Positions 1 through 10,589 of a DNA stretch of 64,000 bases are shown piece after piece. How positions within the stretch are numbered: the first letter of the stretch is position 1; each line of letters starts with the position of its first letter. The notes beneath the pieces were generated by a model. That model was given only the letters and a program-made list of their open reading frames with translations. It did no database searches and was not told where the DNA came from. Made by a program: the position numbers and the translations under genes. The stretch comes from Schizochytrium sp. TIO01 (lineage: Eukaryota > Sar > Bigyra > Thraustochytrida > Thraustochytriidae): positions 6,996,029-7,060,028 of the forward strand of contig SMSO01000014.1 of assembly GCA_004764695.1 (NCBI GenBank). The letters run 5' to 3'.

Positions 1-90
1 TATTATTATTATATTATTATTATTATTATTATTTATTATTATTATTATTATTTATTATTATATATTTATTATTATATATTATTATTATTA

Positions 91-184
<94 letters not shown>
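1..184. repeat. TTA/ATT microsatellite passing into AGT repeat
   Basis: About 150 bases of imperfect TTA/ATT triplets with occasional TTTA or TATA interruptions are followed by a clean run of AGT triplets to about base 187. Nothing coding is visible; reading frames across it are homopolymeric artefacts. It lies in the 5' flank of the PP2C gene and starts at the window edge, so its full length is unknown. Confidence 0.95.
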
Positions 185-188
<4 letters not shown>

Positions 189-318
189 ATACCTACCATA
201 ATACTTTTTAAAGTCGGTAAGAAAGCTCTATTGCTAAATAGCCATGGAATTGGTATCGCTTTACTAAGTCGAAAGAAGAAAGAAGAAAGAAGGAAGGAGG
301 GAGAATAAGCGCAAGGAG

Positions 319-360
319 GAGTACGAGAAGGAGTACGAGAAGGAGTACGAGAAGGAGTAC
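319..360. repeat. 12-bp tandem repeat, 3.5 copies
   Basis: The unit GAGTACGAGAAG is repeated three times exactly plus a half copy, inside a purine-rich stretch 75 bases before the PP2C start codon. It is probably within the 5' leader or core promoter of that gene. Confidence 0.9.
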
Positions 361-434
361 GGCAACGAGTGTGTGCGTGCTTCAACGCAAGCAGATAGGA
401 AAAGAAGACAAGCAGACCAGGGAAGAAGGCAGCC

Positions 435-1679
435 ATGGGGGGAAGATCCAGCACAGCGTCGAAGGGCGCTGACGGAGCTGAGAAGAACGGTTCGTCACGC
501 GAGGCGCAGAACTTGGCACTCAGCAAGCCTTGGGAAGAGGTGATGAAGAATGGTCTCGGTGTAACAAAGAAGAAAGGCTCTTCTTATTTCGATGTTCATG
601 AAGCACTCTCGGATGATAGTGATATGTCATCGGAAAGTATAAAGCCATCAGAGCCAACACGTGTATATTTTGCATGCACTGTGCAAGGATTCCGCAAAGA
701 TCAGGACCGCTTCGTTTGCATTCCCCAACTACTCGATTCACCTTCTGTTCTCTTTTGTGGCATCTTCGATGGCCATGGTCGTGATGGCGATATCGTTGCT
801 GAGTCTGTTGCAGTGTTCCTTCCTCAGACTCTTCGTGAGGAACTGGGCAAGAGAATCCAAACCTCGAGCTCTACCTCTGGAAACACTTCGCGCTCTCAAT
901 CAATTAGTACTAAATCTGTGCACGAAGCTATTGAGACTGCCTTTGAGATCACGCAAAAGTCTCTTGATTCGCAGTATGAAGAGGAGGTTGTAATACCGAC
1001 CATGAAGCTGAAAAAGGAAATCGAAGAACAGCAGAAAACAGACCTTGGTCGCGTGTCGTTGCCGCTTGGGAGTGGCACAACAGCTACCATCATGCTCATT
1101 TCAGAGAGACTTTTGTATGTAGCGAATGTTGGCGATTCGCGTGCCATCCTCTGCCGCAAACACCCCTCTAACGCCGACCAGCTGGTGGTAGAAGACCTAA
1201 CTAAAGATCAGAATGTCATTGCATCAGATGATGCTGAGAAAGAGCGAATTGAAGATGCTGGAGGAACAATTTTCAACCGCCATGTCGCAGGAGACTTTGT
1301 CGATGGCATGCTTCAACTGACACGTTCACTTGGTGATGTTCCTCTGCACCGTCAAAATATTGTCTTGCACAAACCAGAAATTAAATCGATTCCTGTCGAT
1401 GCTAGCATGATGTTTGTGTTAACAGCCTCAGACGGTTTGTGGGACAACTTTACCTCCGAAGATGCAGCTAAATTTGTAAAGGAAAGCGTTGTCAAACATA
1501 CATCAGGCGCAGAAAACTCTCTGGAGAGTGAAACCTTGCGAGACATCTTTACCACAGTATCTGAGGAACTCGAAAACGAAGCGGCGGCTCGTGCTTCTAA
1601 AGCCGGAAGGCAGTCAGATGACATTTCGGTGTTCATCTTAAGTGTTTCTCGTTGGTGGGGCGAAGCAAATCAGTCATAA
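435..1679 (+). CDS. PP2C-family Ser/Thr protein phosphatase
   Basis: A 414-residue metal-dependent (PPM) phosphatase that would remove phosphate from Ser/Thr residues of substrate proteins. The start is the first ATG of the frame (context GCCATGG). The order of PP2C motifs is intact: QGFRKDQDRF at about 84-93 (motif 1), FDGHG with D112 and G113, the GTTAT strand and NVGDSRA near 214-240, LTRSLGD near 295, SDGLWDN with D333, and SDDIS near 395 for the last metal-binding Asp. The first 70 residues are a Ser/Lys-rich tail outside the fold. The motif-1 form GxRxxQDR is that of the divergent plant and protist PP2Cs, not the GxRxxMED of animal PP2C alpha. No membrane segment or targeting peptide is evident, so a cytosolic or nuclear enzyme is likely. 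It converges with the CLC gene. Confidence 0.93.
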   Translation: MGGRSSTASKGADGAEKNGSSREAQNLALSKPWEEVMKNGLGVTKKKGSSYFDVHEALSDDSDMSSESIKPSEPTRVYFACTVQGFRKDQDRFVCIPQLLDSPSVLFCGIFDGHGRDGDIVAESVAVFLPQTLREELGKRIQTSSSTSGNTSRSQSISTKSVHEAIETAFEITQKSLDSQYEEEVVIPTMKLKKEIEEQQKTDLGRVSLPLGSGTTATIMLISERLLYVANVGDSRAILCRKHPSNADQLVVEDLTKDQNVIASDDAEKERIEDAGGTIFNRHVAGDFVDGMLQLTRSLGDVPLHRQNIVLHKPEIKSIPVDASMMFVLTASDGLWDNFTSEDAAKFVKESVVKHTSGAENSLESETLRDIFTTVSEELENEAAARASKAGRQSDDISVFILSVSRWWGEANQS

Positions 1680-2389
1680 GCACATCGGTTATTTGGATGT
1701 TATTAAAGCAGTCTCTTCAATTTCAAGATCCTTTTTACCAAATCCCAGCTCGCGAAGTGTATCGACAAATTCTGCGGTATAAGTAGAAGTGCTTGTTGGT
1801 GTTTTGTGGGATTCTTGACCGATGCTTTTGTCTTGAATAATGCAGTGTAATTTCATTTGTGTATCTAACACAAGATTGAACAAAATTGAAAAACCTAAAT
1901 AAAACTTTACACAAAACATATATATTCTTGAAAATGTATGGTAAAAGATACTACAGAGTATCGCACTCATATTTGACCTGAATTAATTTTATGTTCAACA
2001 GGGTTCTGAATGTTATGTTCTAGAGGAGTTCAGCAAAATATTGCACGTATTGCCGAACTGCGGCCATTGACAATTAACATTTCAGGTTCAAGTTCCACTT
2101 CACTGTGCCTAGCACTCATGTTGTTATTTTCAAGTAATATTGATGATATTTCTGAACAATTCCAAAGTATACCATAGCTCATTCATGAACCCTAGAATAG
2201 GTTGCTTTCATTGACCACGTTCCTTGGGGAAATGTAATCGATTAGTTTATTTGGTTGAAAGAGTAATGCGCTACGAGGTAATTCTATAAAAGTCTAATTC
2301 ACACGATAATCAGACCGGGCTGCACTAAGCTAGACTGGATTAATTAAGTGATGTTGTCTGCAAGGATAAACCCCACGGGATATCCTTAT
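1680..2389. other. Convergent 3' spacer, no gene seen
   Basis: AT-rich DNA between the PP2C and CLC stop codons. It can hold both 3' UTRs. A frame of about 90 codons on the minus strand at 1689-1970 has no family resemblance and is not supported. Confidence 0.7.
1898..1903 (+). terminator. Possible polyadenylation signal of PP2C gene
   Basis: AATAAA about 220 bases after the PP2C stop codon. The hexamer is common by chance in AT-rich DNA, and whether this lineage uses it is not known from the sequence. Confidence 0.25.
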
Positions 2390-4093
2390 TCAATCGGAAA
2401 AGCGCAGCTCACCATATTCCTCTTCCTCCTCCAAGTCTCCAACGCCACCTGTTAGGTCATCTTGAGTAACATCCGGCATTGCCGGGGCATCGAACAAATC
2501 TTTGGTTTGCGAAAAGCGAAGTAAAGTCACTAATGCACCACTTCCACTGCAAACAATATTGGATACAACACAAGCTGCAAACATTGGAGCTGCATTGCTC
2601 TCGCCGATTTCAAGCATGCCCATAACTGTTACTAAATGAGTGATCGGGATAGGGAATAGTGCTGCGGGTAGTGAGCTGATGAAGCAAGATAGGAATAGAA
2701 GAAGCGGTAGCCCAGTGCTTTCTCCTACAAGCAAGTGCATCGCAAGACCCATGCATGCTCCTACAAAGTATAATGGGAAAACAATACCACCAACAAAGCC
2801 ACTTCCAACGCTAATAGCTACGCACATAATTTTTCCTGCAACAGAAAGCGCCAAAATGAGTACGCTGACCTCATGAGATCGTGCGTGAGCAATTACACTA
2901 AGAAGCTGCGAGTTCCCGCTACCCAGGCTTAATGGTACAAAGATGGAAATTGTTCCTATGAGAATCCCGCCAACGGTAGGCGAAAGTACCGTGTGTAGGG
3001 GAGCTGGGATATAGCGGCGAAACCAACGAAAAATTTGTGATGAAAGACCAGTCGCAATCGCCATCATGAGACCTACGACTCCAGAAATTAGACCAATCGC
3101 CGCGCCCCAGAGCAAATGGTATGACTCAAATTCATATGGAGCTAATTCATGGCCAATGGGCACGAATGGCAAGTAAGATCGATGTGAAAGATGATTATTC
3201 ACTGTGTAGGCAGCTAACACAGCAGTTCCCATTTCTGCAAAATATCGCAAGTAATATGCTTGGAGCTCATCTGCAGGGCCTAGCTCACCAATAAGAACCA
3301 TCGGGGTGACAGGGGTCGGGAAGAGGCATCCTAGAGCAGCACCAATGCCGTGCAAGCAGGTGCGTCGAACGTGATCATCATCAAACCGACGTAACTCTGC
3401 CATGACTTGAGCTACCGCACCTCCAACTGAGCCAAGTACTGCGGAAGGCCCGAGAGCAGCCCCACCTGAAACAGAAAGGATTGAGACAAGAACAATTTTT
3501 AGCATGTTTTCAGGATTCACATACTCTTGATTAATTTGTTTGAACAGACCATCGTAACTATCCTCGAAATTTAGTGCAAGCTTCAAGAGGCCAACTACAA
3601 AACCGGTTCCACCAATAATAACTATCCACATGGGTTTGCCGCTCATAAACTGAACTGTAGCAGGCTTGCCTGGGTAGTCTTCTCCAGTCCACAACACCGG
3701 AAACTCACGCATAGGCCAAATGAGTAATGCGCAGAGTAGCCCAACAATTATGCCAACAACCACAGATGAAGATAAATCAAGGAAAAAGTCCCATTCTCTT
3801 GCATATGAACTACACATAGGACATCGTTTACCTAATCCATGGGCCGTGCATTCAAACGCTTTGTTTTCTTTGCGTGCTGTGAATACCCGGTCCGAGAGGA
3901 TTCCACGGTGGCTTTCTCCCCGTTCCAGTATTGGCCGTCGGCTCTCATCATTACGTTCACCAAAGCTCAGCAGTGGTGATAGCAAATCACCACTATCTTC
4001 TTCACGCCTCTCATCGCTGTTGCTGCTATTTGCAGACGACGGTGGCGAGGACATCTCTGCGTCCACTTCTGTTTCGCGAGCACGATGCTCCAT
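2390..4093 (-). CDS. CLC-type chloride channel/transporter homologue lacking gating glutamates
   Basis: A 567-residue membrane protein of the voltage-gated chloride channel (CLC) fold. The chosen start is the first ATG of the frame. Residues 1-100 are a Ser/Glu-rich cytosolic tail with a CxxH-x5-CxxC cluster near 77-90, followed by about ten hydrophobic segments. The helix region GGAALGPSAVLGSVGG aligns with GGGMVLGREGPTVQIGG of bacterial CLC, and VGSGFVGGIVFPLYFVGA matches the GxFxP region. Aligned this way, the external gating Glu (E148 of E. coli CLC) is Ser and the internal proton Glu (E203) is Leu. The usual GSGIP motif is not recognisable and no C-terminal CBS domains follow; the tail ends in an acidic run. 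Family knowledge says loss of these Glu residues uncouples proton exchange, so a passive anion pathway is inferred. Confidence 0.85.
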   Translation of the reverse strand: MEHRARETEVDAEMSSPPSSANSSNSDERREEDSGDLLSPLLSFGERNDESRRPILERGESHRGILSDRVFTARKENKAFECTAHGLGKRCPMCSSYAREWDFFLDLSSSVVVGIIVGLLCALLIWPMREFPVLWTGEDYPGKPATVQFMSGKPMWIVIIGGTGFVVGLLKLALNFEDSYDGLFKQINQEYVNPENMLKIVLVSILSVSGGAALGPSAVLGSVGGAVAQVMAELRRFDDDHVRRTCLHGIGAALGCLFPTPVTPMVLIGELGPADELQAYYLRYFAEMGTAVLAAYTVNNHLSHRSYLPFVPIGHELAPYEFESYHLLWGAAIGLISGVVGLMMAIATGLSSQIFRWFRRYIPAPLHTVLSPTVGGILIGTISIFVPLSLGSGNSQLLSVIAHARSHEVSVLILALSVAGKIMCVAISVGSGFVGGIVFPLYFVGACMGLAMHLLVGESTGLPLLLFLSCFISSLPAALFPIPITHLVTVMGMLEIGESNAAPMFAACVVSNIVCSGSGALVTLLRFSQTKDLFDAPAMPDVTQDDLTGGVGDLEEEEEYGELRFSD

Positions 4094-6661
4094 GACTGAA
4101 CTGAGCCTCACAACCTTTGACGCTTAGCCGTTTGCACTGTTACGTATTGGTGAGCGACGTTTAGCCCCTGACATGAACAGGAAGCTTACAATGCAAGCGT
4201 CTTCAACCTGGCGACTTGTCATCGGGGATTGCAGTGACTGGACTCACGTTATCGTGATACCTTCAGATGATTGTTTGTATTGAAGCTTACGCCATCATTA
4301 TGGTATTCTTCCTTTCGTATCAACTATTTCTGGGGAGAATCGTTATGAACTGTATAGCCAAAGATACTACTTGTAGAGCTAAGGAAGTACACAGTTTGAC
4401 GCACATGAGCTAATGCTCATGGCCCTCAAACATAAATAATGTGGGTCGTGATTTATTCAGAAGATGCTTGCCTAAAAGGATAATCATTATCAATTACCTT
4501 GGGTATGAAAAAGAAAAAGATAAACATAAACTTTAATTTGGGCGACTAATCATGCTAAATATTTGTCTTAGAGGCGGAAACAACATACAACCAGTTCTTT
4601 GAATAACTCATTAGCAATAGCGAATGTTGAAAGCAGGCTACTTGTAAAGATGAGGGCTGGGAGATGACTCTTGGAGAAGTTGGCAACCTTCAAGTTATTA
4701 GTTACCAATCTGCTAAGCTAATAATTGAATTTTTAGCCGAGCTAAGGAGCATTGCACAAGACTACCTGAGCTCAAAGTATAAGGCCTTAAAACGATCATG
4801 CCAAGTTAAATAACATTTTTTCAGGCTTTAGATTGCTGCAATTAATCAAATGCTAAAATATAATTTCTGTCAAAGTGATCTAGGTATTGGCCATCACTTG
4901 TAAGAATAAATCTATATTTATAGGTAGAACTATGCGTTCTTAGACCTGCATATGTTTGTTCTGAAAGATGAATCTAGTCAGCTATGACTATGAAAATGAA
5001 GTCAAGAAGCTTAAGGAAGGCTTGATAAACTTTAGCTTGAAGAGATAGCTATCTTCTGTCTCTGAAATAAATTATAGGACAAACTGATTATGTGATTATT
5101 GGAGGATTGAGACAGACTCGATCTGTACTAAACACAATTAAAGAGGTTGGGGTTGTCTCTTTACCCATCAACTCAGATTTCAGCATACCTAGTTCTAGTG
5201 ATTGCGTATTCTACTCCCAGTTCTCGCCTATCCTGAGTTCACGAACATGCAACTGCATGTTTAGATCTAACTCCTAAACTATTGAGGGCTTACAGAAGGA
5301 CACCTAGCAATGCCTTGGTTACAGGTTCCTTCACTTGAAGATCTCCAAAGTCTGCTAAGAACTCTTGCTGCTTCTGAGTTGATTGCATCATTTATGAATA
5401 TCAACCATAGATGATTGCTCCCAAGGAGAATCGAAAGACCTGCTTCTGCTACCTGAATTCTCTCAAAAGACGCGAATTTGTTCAAAAATAAGGAAAGAAA
5501 ACCCATTTGCAAAGTAACTGCATTGAATTTTTATCTTTTTTCTATTTCTCGAGAACGAAGCTGTAGAGATCTATGACATACGACTCTAAATGGTTTAATT
5601 TCATTAAATAGACTAAATAAATGTAACAAAACAATTTCGCATCATAAAACCTAGTATCCAACACTTCTCTTATTTTCACACCATATTCGCCCTTTTTAGG
5701 GGTTAATCACTTAGATAAGCACAGTAGACCCTCTAGATTTGGGCTAAACTAAGGTATTTTCAATAATTTCTACAGTTGAAAAGGTGATAAAGATTATGAA
5801 CAGCCAGCTTCCCGAGCTTAGCTTATAGTAAAAATCTTCGTAACTACTGATAGTTTATGCTTAAAAACTAGAAGTTGGATGAATAAAGATCTAATTAATA
5901 GACGAAGTAAGTGTAACGCGAACAGTCGCGAATGGAGATCTTACTTGATAAGAACAAAGACCACAAGCCACAAGTAGCTTTGGCATGCGAGTTCGCGATT
6001 TGGTAACCTTGGTAAAGTAGTCAATCACTTTTACTCATTACAGTTAACGTATTTATACACAAAAGATTATAGGGTTTACTCAGGAGGTTCTACAGATTAC
6101 CAACCATATATTTAGTTTTGCTTATACATAATTAAGGGAGCTCTTGAGAGTTGATTCGCACTTCTGACTTGATGGTTTAAACCCCCTATGCCACCTATTT
6201 CATATTGTATCACAAAGGCCAAAGATCTTCTGATGGATATCTTTGAACTCTAGCAGCATTAGAACGTTTTCTCGTTCGGATTATCAACATCAGTAACAAT
6301 CGCTGCAGCAATTCACAAACAAATTTGAAGAATAATTTCTGAATTTACATCCTCAAACATATGAATGGACGGCATGAAACATCGATCAGAAACCACACCA
6401 TGTCCTTCAACTCTGGATAACTCGTGACCTTTCATTTGCTACTATGACAATTTTACACATCGTGGAGTACACGACATCGTGAAGAATTAGGTTAGGGACA
6501 CTTCTATTATGTCCACACAGGAGTTAGGCTAGGCTATCTTAGGAGTCTATTAAGACCTACTGTAACCTATAGCGAACCGTTAAATTTTAAATATATCTAG
6601 TAGTAGTTGTTCTTCAGGCAATGGCAAGACGCAAAGGACAAACCAGAGGTTGATGGACTAG
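4094..6661. other. Divergent 2.6-kb spacer, no gene seen
   Basis: AT-rich DNA between the divergent CLC and Cys/His-rich protein genes. It should contain both promoters. Only short frames of 60-80 codons are open (5092-5277 and 5279-5512), with no recognisable motif. I see no RNA gene. Confidence 0.65.
6621..6653 (+). other. 10-codon upstream ORF
   Basis: An ATG with its own TGA encodes ten residues (MARRKGQTRG) and ends 8 bases before the start codon of the next gene. If it lies in the leader it could reduce initiation at the main ATG. Confidence 0.35.
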
Positions 6662-7525
6662 ATGCAAAGACAAATGACAAGCCAACTGGTGTATTTAGAG
6701 CCTGATACAAAGGTACGATGCTCGAACTGTACTGCGCCAATCAAACCTTGGAGACCCAGGATGAATACACGAGAGTGTTGCCAACCCGGTGCCGCTCACG
6801 ATGCAGAACTTCGACGTCGACACAATTATCCAGCGCTAAAGGCTCAACGAAAAACAATCGAGAATTGTGAGCGATTTATGCAAACTGGGGTATGCATTAA
6901 CATCACAAATCTTGGTTGGTGCCGGTTTCATCATCCTCCAGTCGATCAAGTTGTACATTTAGAATTCGAAGGCCCTCGCAGATGCCGCATCTGCACTCTC
7001 CCTTTACCCTGTAATGTGCATTTTCCAGAAATTGGCGCAAAAATTACTGATCTTAAATTTCTACAAGCTCGTGAGCAGGAAGCTCTAGAACAAGAAGAAA
7101 ATGATTTTCAACATCAGCAGGGTTCGCAAGAACTCATCGAGCAACAAGTGAATGAGGATGAAGTCCTAAAAGGTGGTGAAAGTAATGGTCGCCTCGACCA
7201 AGAAGGATCTCGTACGGGAAGTAACCAAACGGATCCAAACACCTCCGCACGAAACAAATTGAAATCTAAGAAATTGTCTTTGAGAGGGAAAAGTAAGAAA
7301 GCGTCAAGAGTTCAATCGTATGTATACCAAATCAATGAGGTTGTTGCAGTGTTCCATCAGGATGCCTGGCGTTTTGCCTATTTGTTGGATGAGAACAAAG
7401 GCACAGGGATGGTAACCCTTTCTTTGAAAAGTCGCGCTAAGCCGCCACGTAACACAGTTCTTCTCAACAGAAATAAAATTCGAGCAGTATATGGAACAAT
7501 ATTTGACCCTGATAATTTACCATAG
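6662..7525 (+). CDS. Cys/His-rich putative zinc protein, function unknown
   Basis: A 287-residue protein I cannot name. An in-frame TAG stands directly before the ATG, so the N-terminus is fixed unless spliced. Three Cys/His clusters fill the first 120 residues: C20-x2-C23 with C39, C40 and H46; C69-x8-C78-x8-C87-x3-H91, which looks like a CCCH RNA-binding finger with an over-long middle loop; and C108-x2-C111-x5-C117-x2-H120. Residues 130-215 are Glu/Gln-rich then Lys/Ser-rich and look disordered. The C-terminal 70 residues form an alternating hydrophobic pattern (VYQINEVVAVF, then WRFAYLLDENKG) like a small beta-barrel of SH3 or Tudor type, but this is only an impression. A nucleic-acid-binding role is inferred from the finger and the basic stretch. 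Its stop is 1.2 kb before POC1. Confidence 0.75.
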   Translation: MQRQMTSQLVYLEPDTKVRCSNCTAPIKPWRPRMNTRECCQPGAAHDAELRRRHNYPALKAQRKTIENCERFMQTGVCINITNLGWCRFHHPPVDQVVHLEFEGPRRCRICTLPLPCNVHFPEIGAKITDLKFLQAREQEALEQEENDFQHQQGSQELIEQQVNEDEVLKGGESNGRLDQEGSRTGSNQTDPNTSARNKLKSKKLSLRGKSKKASRVQSYVYQINEVVAVFHQDAWRFAYLLDENKGTGMVTLSLKSRAKPPRNTVLLNRNKIRAVYGTIFDPDNLP

Positions 7526-8704
7526 CTTTAGCATAGTTCTATCATAGCAAAACTAGCTACAGCTCTTTAAATCGAGAGTATGCTTGGTGGATACCGATAA
7601 ATAAAATTGCAGCCGCTCCTTTGCTTAGTTTTGAACAGTATTCCCAAAGCAAAAGACCACACCAACTTGAGAGTTGAAATTGGGGGGGAAACGTTTGGTT
7701 ACTCAGTTTTTCAGACGACAAGTCTGGCCCATGCGCCTTATATTTTATTTTCCTTATAGCATGCTGGTACTCTCTACTCAAATAAATATCAAAATCACTT
7801 CAGCTTTGTGTCTTAATGGGTGAACGCTCAAGATTTGCGTGGGCGTATTCTATGCCCATAACTTTTCCCTTCTTTTCCTGTGTTTGGTTATCTGGCTACC
7901 AGGGTGTCCTCTTCTTCATCAGAGTTGCCACATTGATAAAGTTAAGCAGCTTCTCCACACAATTCCGTCACATCCGTTGTTGCAGAATCATAGAATTAGA
8001 CTTGTCATCTTTATCTTCATGCTATTCCTTTTCCGTAATCTCTCGGGTCAACGCAATAATTCTGTATTTTTTTCCCATCGCTGCCTGCTATATTGTAGCA
8101 CCTACTAGTCCCAGTGGCGGTTGTCTGTTCCACATGTTCTTAAAGAGGTCCACTTTAAAACTCTGCATAACCCACTTGTTGAAGAGTAGATGAGTGTTGA
8201 ATAGGCTGTTAGTGCCTACCTACCAGTGCCACTAGTAGTACTGACACTTGAATATCGGTTTTGCATTGGAGTGCCTAAGTTTATGGTAGGCAGTTGTAGC
8301 TCAATGTTGTTCCTAGAGAGGATTTTATCTCTTCTTTGAAAAGCGGTTTGAACATACAGACCGCCAACGCCTTGGGCAAAGTCCGTGGGCGCCACTGCTG
8401 CTTGTGCTGCTCTCAATCTGTTTGAAGCGGGGAGGCGGTAGCTTCCGAGGGCGGAACTCGGAGCTGCTGCCACAGAGGAACACTTGCAGAGGAGCAAAGT
8501 CTCTGTCTCGGTCGATTTGGAGTTCAACTCTGTGGGTATCGTGCCTTTTCATACAGTTCTTTTCCCTTGCTGTATCTGACACTTGCGATATTTGCAGTCT
8601 CTATCAGGTTGTTGTCGCTGTTTTGCTCTCTTAGCTCTAGTTTTTTTCTACTGTTGTTGTATTACCCCTTCTCCTTCTTGTGCTGATTTTGAGCTGTTGG
8701 CAGT
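7526..8704. other. Spacer and POC1 5' flank
   Basis: No gene is seen. The part from about 8320 to 8700 is visibly richer in G and C than the rest and abuts the POC1 start codon, as expected of a promoter and leader. Short frames of 75-125 codons here overlap each other in several frames and have no motif. Confidence 0.6.
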
Positions 8705-10558
8705 ATGGAGCAGGAAGCTGTTGCGTTGGCAAGGACCTTCACTGGGCAAGCAAGCCCAGTGAACTGCGTGGCGTTCATGCCAGGCATGAAACAGGCAATG
8801 TCAGGATCGCAGGATGGGTCTGTGATGATATGGAATTTCAAGCCACAGCAACGTGCGTACCGTCTTCGAGGTCATAAAGGTGCTGTTACGGGCTTGGCGG
8901 TAGCTTCTGATGAGTCATTTTTTGTGTCTGGTTCTGCAGACCATTCAGTGCGCCTATGGAAGCCGTCCGTACAAGGTTCTGGTCAGAGTTTTCGTGCACA
9001 CTCAGGCACAATCTCAAGCGTGTGCTTATCGGAGGACAACCGGACACTGCTGACTGGGTCTGCAGACAAGATGATCAAATTGTGGGACCTCGCCACCTTT
9101 CAGGGAGGAAGGCCCAAATTCCTATGGTGTATTCATGGTCACAGAAACTGGGTCCGTGATGCTCAGCTGGGGCGTGGAGGGGAATTGGCAGTCTCAGCTA
9201 GTGATGACAAAATGGTCAAGGTCTGGGATACTGCCACCAGCAAGGAGGTCGTTAGTTTTGACGGGCATACAGCAGCTGTGCACGCAGCTCGCTTTGACCC
9301 CTTGAACGGGCTATGTGTGGCCTCGGCAGGCGAGGATGCAAGCCTTAACATCTGGGATGTGCGTTCCGGGAAGGTGATTCAACATTATGGTCTTCAGCAA
9401 CCCTCTAAGGTAAAAACATTGTGCTTTCATCCCTCTGGAGCCTATCTGGTCTCAGGAGGCTCCGACGCTGCTCTGCGAGTGTGGGATCTGCGGGAGGGGC
9501 GGCTGTTATACACTGTGCGTGCTCATGGAAAGGATGTGAACGCGTGCACGTTCTCGCACGACGGCTCGCACTTTCTTACAGGGTCTTCAGACCAGATGGT
9601 TCTCGCTTGGAAATGTGACGGTCTCAATGAGCAAGCCATCACAGCACCTGCACCAGAGCTTGTATCGGCCGCTCTTGCAAACGAGCGTTCCCGCAAACGA
9701 CGCCATTCGAAGAGGCGGTCATCAAAGGTTTCACTAGAGGATCCCATGGACAAGCCTGAAGAAAGACGAAGCACGAAGGATACAATGCCAATAGAAACTA
9801 CCTCCTCTCGCCGGCGCGGCGAATCTGGCGGCAGCAGTAGCCGACACCGTCATCACCACCATCATCGCCATGCGCAAAGTAGCACTGGTGTTGGGAGCAG
9901 TACCGAAATCATGAACCGTCAGCACCCAAGATTAGAGGAGACAGCACGTGTTGATGAGGAAGAGGTGAAGTTTTCTAGCTCTGGGGAGCGAAGGCGACGA
10001 TCATCCTCTTCTACGCTGAAAAGTCACCATCGAAAGGAGGGAAGCAACAGCACAAGCAGTCTTCACAGTAACAGCAAATACCGTTCGCGCAGTCAGCACG
10101 ACTTAGAGAAAGAAAGCTTAGCTGCAGAAGCAGCAGCAAGAGCAACTCTACTTGAAACCTTGGACGAAGTCACTGGAAGAAATGATAAGGCGCTTGAGCC
10201 AGCCTATTCTAGCGAGCATCGCGGCTCGCTTATTGAAACCCGCGAGCAGACAAATGCATCTTTACCGCCGCCTTCACCTAGCTATTTGACCCAGCCAATT
10301 GGAGATATGACCCGGCAAGCTGCTCAAGCGGCGCTGCGGAACCGTAAACCATCGACCTTGCATCCGCCTGCGCCACCGTTACCATCGCGTAAGCCTCCTC
10401 ATCGGCCACCGCCGCCTGCTCCATCATCAGAGGTAAGTTCAACATCGAGCGCAGCAGTTCCCTTGCAAAGTCTAGCTCGGGCACTTCAAAATGTTGAAGC
10501 TCGTCTCCGTCTTAACGAGGAAGCTGTTGCGGGCTTACAGCTTGGGGAAAAAGTTTGA
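8705..10558 (+). CDS. POC1: POC1 centriolar WD40 protein
   Basis: A 617-residue orthologue of POC1, a luminal centriole and basal-body protein needed for centriole stability and cilium assembly. Seven WD40 repeats cover residues 1-305, beginning FTGQASPVNCVAF and ending SDQMVLAWK. The characteristic POC1 wording is present: NFKPQQRAYRLRGHKGAV, HRNWVRDAQ, SASDDKMVKVWD, and EGRLLYTVRAHGKDV. Residues 310-570 are a low-complexity linker with basic, His-rich (near 378-390), Ser-rich and Pro-rich stretches. The last 33 residues (LQSLARALQNVEARLRLNEE) form the short C-terminal coiled coil typical of POC1. The linker makes it longer than the human proteins of roughly 400-480 residues. The presence of POC1 implies that the organism builds centrioles. 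Confidence 0.96.
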   Translation: MEQEAVALARTFTGQASPVNCVAFMPGMKQAMSGSQDGSVMIWNFKPQQRAYRLRGHKGAVTGLAVASDESFFVSGSADHSVRLWKPSVQGSGQSFRAHSGTISSVCLSEDNRTLLTGSADKMIKLWDLATFQGGRPKFLWCIHGHRNWVRDAQLGRGGELAVSASDDKMVKVWDTATSKEVVSFDGHTAAVHAARFDPLNGLCVASAGEDASLNIWDVRSGKVIQHYGLQQPSKVKTLCFHPSGAYLVSGGSDAALRVWDLREGRLLYTVRAHGKDVNACTFSHDGSHFLTGSSDQMVLAWKCDGLNEQAITAPAPELVSAALANERSRKRRHSKRRSSKVSLEDPMDKPEERRSTKDTMPIETTSSRRRGESGGSSSRHRHHHHHRHAQSSTGVGSSTEIMNRQHPRLEETARVDEEEVKFSSSGERRRRSSSSTLKSHHRKEGSNSTSSLHSNSKYRSRSQHDLEKESLAAEAAARATLLETLDEVTGRNDKALEPAYSSEHRGSLIETREQTNASLPPPSPSYLTQPIGDMTRQAAQAALRNRKPSTLHPPAPPLPSRKPPHRPPPPAPSSEVSSTSSAAVPLQSLARALQNVEARLRLNEEAVAGLQLGEKV

Positions 10559-10583
10559 TCAACAATACCAAAGAAGCATACGT

Positions 10584-10589
10584 AATAAA
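10584..10589 (+). terminator. Possible polyadenylation signal of POC1
   Basis: AATAAA 26 bases after the POC1 stop codon. The position is plausible, but the hexamer may occur by chance. Confidence 0.3.

Noticed and set aside
152-526. 124-codon minus-strand frame with repeated SRTP
   Set aside because: It is the translation of the 12-bp and TTA repeats and runs antisense into the PP2C gene.
1689-1970. 93-codon minus-strand frame after PP2C
   Set aside because: It sits in the expected 3' UTR between converging genes and has no recognisable similarity.
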